DNA of 9,562 bases. Source: Tannerella sp. (GTDB lineage Bacteria; Bacteroidota; Bacteroidia; Bacteroidales; Tannerellaceae). Made by a program: the position numbers and the translations under genes. The notes beneath the pieces were generated by a model. That model did not search any database and was not told where the DNA came from. It saw only the letters and a list, made by a program, of their open reading frames with translations. Shown piece after piece: positions 7,018 through 9,562 of the stretch (the first letter of the stretch is position 1; the number at the start of each line of letters is the position of its first letter). The stretch is taken from NCBI GenBank assembly GCA_031277235.1, contig JAITMT010000155.1, forward strand, positions 1 through 9,562, written 5' to 3'.

Positions 7018-8124
7018 CTATTTTCGTAGAACATTTACAATATACCTTACCTCCTCTTCACTTAATTCCACATAGATCGGCAAACACAGAACTTGCTGTG
7101 CAATTTTTGTTGCAATCGGTATATTTGCAGATTTTGCTGACAACAAACTCTTATATGGCTCAAAATCACTGATAAGTGGATAGAAATAACGACGTCCGAG
7201 AATATCGTTCTCTTTGAGTTTTTCATACAAATCATCACGGCTCATTCCGTATTTTTCTTCGTCTACCAATATTGGGAAATAGGAATAGGCATGTGAAACG
7301 CCTTTCATATCGTTAAATGCGCTAATGCCTTGAATGTCTTTTAATAACTCGCGGTAAAGCTCAGAGATCCTTTTCCTGGATGCAATAAAACCGTCCACAT
7401 ATTTTAATTGAAGCAATCCGTAAGCAGCTTGTACTTCATTGAGTTTCGCATTGATACCAGGTTCTTCCACGACTGTTTCACCACGAAAACCAAAGTTCTT
7501 CAGATTGTCGATATGGTGTTTCATTTCGGATGTGTGACAGACAATAGCGCCACCTTCAATTGTGCTGTAAACCTTGGTGGCGTGAAAACTTAAAACGGAT
7601 AAATCTCCATATTTCATGATGGAATTTCCATCCTTTTTTACTCCAAAAGCATGAGCTGCGTCATATATCACTTTCAATTGGTATTTGTCGGCAATGCGTT
7701 GTATTTCATCTACCTGACAAGGATTTCCATACACATGCACAGGCATAATTGCCTCCGTTTTTTCTGTTATCGCCGCTTCAATTTTATAAGGATCTAAATT
7801 CAAATATCCGGGCTCTATATCCACAAATACCGGCGTACTTTTATTCCACCAGATGGAGTGAGTTGTAGCCACAAAGCTAAACGGTGTTGTAATCACTTCT
7901 CCCTGAATATTTAATGCTTGCAAGGCAGACATCAAAGCCAACGTCCCGTTTGAAAAAAGAGAAATATATTCTACTCCCAGATAATCAGCTAATTCCTTCT
8001 CCAATTGTTGATGTAGCGGCCCGTTATTGGTCAACCATTTATTGTCCCAAATTTGCTGCAAATAAGGGATAAATTCTTCCAACGGTGGAAGACATGGTTT
8101 GGATACTGTAATTTGATTATTCAT
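7018..8124 (-). CDS. DegT/DnrJ/EryC1/StrS sugar aminotransferase, VioA-like
   Basis: A complete 368-residue PLP-dependent fold-type I aminotransferase that converts a nucleotide-linked keto sugar into an amino sugar. Lys184 in LSFHATK (178-184) is the Schiff-base lysine. Asp155 in YDAAHAFG (154-161) pairs with the pyridine nitrogen. LFSNGTLAL (56-64) binds phosphate, and NAKLNEVQAA (225-234) is the conserved substrate region. The N-terminus (LPPLEEF, then NKWLTNNGPLHQQLE) closely resembles what I remember of VioA, which makes dTDP-4-amino-4,6-dideoxyglucose (viosamine). A 4-amino product also fits the PglD-like acyltransferase downstream. Alternatives are UDP-linked 4-amino sugars (PglE-like) or dTDP-3-amino sugars. 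The gene overlaps the upstream methyltransferase by 4 bp (ATGA) and is followed by a 116-bp gap before the ACP. The dTDP- or UDP-sugar dehydratase is not in the window. Confidence 0.9.
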   Translation of the reverse strand: MNNQITVSKPCLPPLEEFIPYLQQIWDNKWLTNNGPLHQQLEKELADYLGVEYISLFSNGTLALMSALQALNIQGEVITTPFSFVATTHSIWWNKSTPVFVDIEPGYLNLDPYKIEAAITEKTEAIMPVHVYGNPCQVDEIQRIADKYQLKVIYDAAHAFGVKKDGNSIMKYGDLSVLSFHATKVYSTIEGGAIVCHTSEMKHHIDNLKNFGFRGETVVEEPGINAKLNEVQAAYGLLQLKYVDGFIASRKRISELYRELLKDIQGISAFNDMKGVSHAYSYFPILVDEEKYGMSRDDLYEKLKENDILGRRYFYPLISDFEPYKSLLSAKSANIPIATKIAQQVLCLPIYVELSEEEVRYIVNVLRK

Positions 8125-8942
8125 TTTTCAACAATATAAAGTATTGAGCGTGGATGTATGCCATTTGTCTCAAATACGTCCTTTCCGAAATATTCAATTC
8201 CCAATTGACTGGTTTTAAATCCTGTTTGAGATAATTTATTTAAAAAACCGCTTTTGGAATAAAGCCTCACGTGGTCATTTTGTCCAAAATATTTCCATCG
8301 TTCAGCTTCTGTCGTGTAGGCCGAATTTTCAAAGTCTTCATTGAGTGTCAACAGAATCGGAACCATTACAATGGCAAATCCGCCCGGTTTCAGTATTCTA
8401 TACAATTCCGACATTGCTTTTCGGTCATTTTCAATGTGTTCCAATACATGCGAGCAAAGAATAATATCAAAATTATTTTCAGGATAGATGTACATATCTG
8501 TAATATCCACCTTGTCATCAACATCTTCCATATATAAATCGGCTGACCGGTATCGAATAAAATCATGTTTCCTTACGAAATCCGCTAAAGGCTTACTCGG
8601 TGCAATATCCAAAAACGCATATTCCTTTTTTTTATCTGATTGGAATCTTTTGTTAAAATAAATGGCATATAGTCTGTCCCGGTCTGAAGCATAGCAATGT
8701 GGACACGAATAGGCTTTGCTGTTAATTGTTTCAGTACAATATATTGAATGGATATATTCATATTTTTCCATCATATCATTATAATAATCAGGGAGTTTAG
8801 AAAACTGTTTTACCTTTTGGTTACATACCGGACACCAAAAGGTTTGCTCAATATGATGATGTCTTATTCGACTTATTGCCCTCCAAATCAATGGAGGCGT
8901 GAAATCTTTAATTAGTTTTTTTATTGTATGCTTCATGCTCAT
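8121..8942 (-). CDS. SAM-dependent class I methyltransferase with N-terminal Cys-pair (zinc-finger-like) region
   Basis: A 273-residue protein. The N-terminal part has two Cys pairs, CPVC (37-40) and CPHC (80-83), that could bind zinc. The methyltransferase core follows: AFLDIAPSKPLADF (109-122) is a modified motif I in which the usual glycine-rich loop is replaced by APSKPL. SADLYMEDV (133-141) ends strand 2, VDITDM (145-150) precedes FDIILCSHVLEHI (158-170), and LKPGGFAIVMVP (184-195) is the Methyltransf_11 post-motif III signature. The likely role is methylation of a sugar or of the growing glycan end. The start overlaps the upstream ABC ATPase stop by 4 bp (ATGA), and the stop overlaps the aminotransferase start the same way. 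Met3 is a possible alternative start. Close coupling to Wzt raises the possibility of chain capping (inference). The acceptor is unknown. Confidence 0.86.
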   Translation of the reverse strand: MSMKHTIKKLIKDFTPPLIWRAISRIRHHHIEQTFWCPVCNQKVKQFSKLPDYYNDMMEKYEYIHSIYCTETINSKAYSCPHCYASDRDRLYAIYFNKRFQSDKKKEYAFLDIAPSKPLADFVRKHDFIRYRSADLYMEDVDDKVDITDMYIYPENNFDIILCSHVLEHIENDRKAMSELYRILKPGGFAIVMVPILLTLNEDFENSAYTTEAERWKYFGQNDHVRLYSKSGFLNKLSQTGFKTSQLGIEYFGKDVFETNGIHPRSILYIVEK

Positions 8943-9562
8943 TCGCTTATTTGATTGTATTCAATGTCTATAAAAGTAGGTCTTACTGCGCCGATCCATT
9001 TCCCGTACCATTCATAACCATCTCTATCATCTGCAATCTCAAATGAATTTGCATATTCGTGATAAAAATATGATTGAGCGCTTGTTACAAACATATTATT
9101 TACATAATAGACTCCATCATTTAAAAAATTTGCAGGAATATGGAAAACAGCCTTGTGAAGTCCTTTTTTCAAAGGTTTGTTTTCTGTAAATATGTTAAAA
9201 ATACATTGACCGTTAATGTCATACAATATCATACTAACATTAACGGGAAAACCTTCAGCTAAGCACCAAAATTCTGTAACTATATCAAATGGCATTGTTA
9301 CAGACAGATTGTTTCCATTAAATTGAATATAAGCACTTTTCACTTTTATTTTCTCAAAACCGGGTGCATGATCAAAATCCCAATGATGATTTATGATCCC
9401 TTTGAGCGTATCATCGGATAAATAGGTATTTATTACATCATTAACTGATCCTGAAAAATGTAATCCCCCGTTTTTTAACAAAATCCCAGTTTTACAAAGA
9501 TTTCTCACAGCTGTCATATTATGACTCACAAACAATACCGTCCTGCCTTCGCTTCTCGATAC
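8939..9562 (-). CDS. Wzt-like ABC transporter ATP-binding protein, C-terminal part (5' end beyond window)
   Basis: The visible frame gives 207 residues from the right edge to the TGA at 8941-8939. It opens in the middle of a gene: GRTVLFVSHNMTAVRNLC (6-23 of the visible part) is the H-loop region of the polysaccharide-export ATPase group (Wzt, TagH), with the switch His at visible residue 14. Walker A, signature and Walker B motifs lie outside the window. A TTG at 9535 could be read as a start but sits inside this conserved strand, so it is not one. From about visible residue 60 a beta-rich domain resembles the Wzt C-terminal carbohydrate-binding domain, ending with YGKWIGAVRPTFIDIEY. Such domains recognise the finished glycan before export by the Wzm/Wzt channel. 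It indicates ABC-dependent export of this polysaccharide. Confidence 0.88.
   Translation of the reverse strand, partial: VSRSEGRTVLFVSHNMTAVRNLCKTGILLKNGGLHFSGSVNDVINTYLSDDTLKGIINHHWDFDHAPGFEKIKVKSAYIQFNGNNLSVTMPFDIVTEFWCLAEGFPVNVSMILYDINGQCIFNIFTENKPLKKGLHKAVFHIPANFLNDGVYYVNNMFVTSAQSYFYHEYANSFEIADDRDGYEWYGKWIGAVRPTFIDIEYNQISE

Noticed and set aside
6642..7172. A 176-codon plus-strand open frame covering the ACP gene and the gap upstream of it
   Set aside because: It lies antisense to the ACP gene and to the ends of the KAS III and aminotransferase genes, its protein is low-complexity and resembles no family, and the opposite strand has convincing motifs.
9533..9535. TTG as a start codon for the ABC-transporter gene
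   Set aside because: The frame stays open to the window edge and the upstream codons read SRSEGRTV, which continues the conserved strand before the H-loop; the gene is cut by the window, not started here.

Overview
The window reads as part of a surface-polysaccharide (O-antigen or capsule type) biosynthesis locus from an AT-rich member of the Bacteroidota, probably Bacteroidales. Two things point there: the gene families present, and an intergenic promoter with the Bacteroides-type elements (TTTG, then TAnnTTTG). Every gene I can support lies on the minus strand, so transcription runs from high to low coordinates. Most genes touch or overlap (ATGA or TAATG junctions), which suggests long co-transcribed, translationally coupled units.

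In order of transcription, the right edge (9562-8939) holds the C-terminal part of a Wzt-like ABC-transporter ATPase with a carbohydrate-binding tail. This implies export of the glycan by an ABC transporter. It overlaps a methyltransferase with two N-terminal Cys pairs (8942-8121), which overlaps a DegT/VioA-like sugar aminotransferase (8124-7018). After a 116-bp gap comes a compact set: acyl carrier protein (6901-6671), KAS III-type ketosynthase (6671-5619), FabG-like reductase (5619-4870), a second, paralogous KAS III (4864-3866) and a PglD/NeuD-type sugar N-acyltransferase (3843-3202). A family-2 glycosyltransferase follows (3191-2232). A 153-bp intergenic region with a well-formed promoter then leads into a two-domain methyltransferase (2078-726). 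That gene overlaps by one base a second family-2 glycosyltransferase (726-1), which runs off the left edge still open.

The most interesting part is 8124-3202. The aminotransferase probably makes a nucleotide-linked 4-amino-4,6-dideoxyhexose. The ACP, two ketosynthases and one ketoreductase, with no dehydratase or enoyl reductase, look like a small dedicated pathway for a hydroxylated short acyl chain. This could be 3-hydroxybutyryl after one round or 3,5-dihydroxyhexanoyl after two. The PglD-like enzyme would attach it to the sugar amine. The glycosyltransferases would then build the modified sugar into a repeat unit, methyltransferases would decorate or cap the glycan, and the ABC transporter would export it. 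The enzyme families are seen directly in the sequence; the acyl-sugar product and the assembly order are inference.
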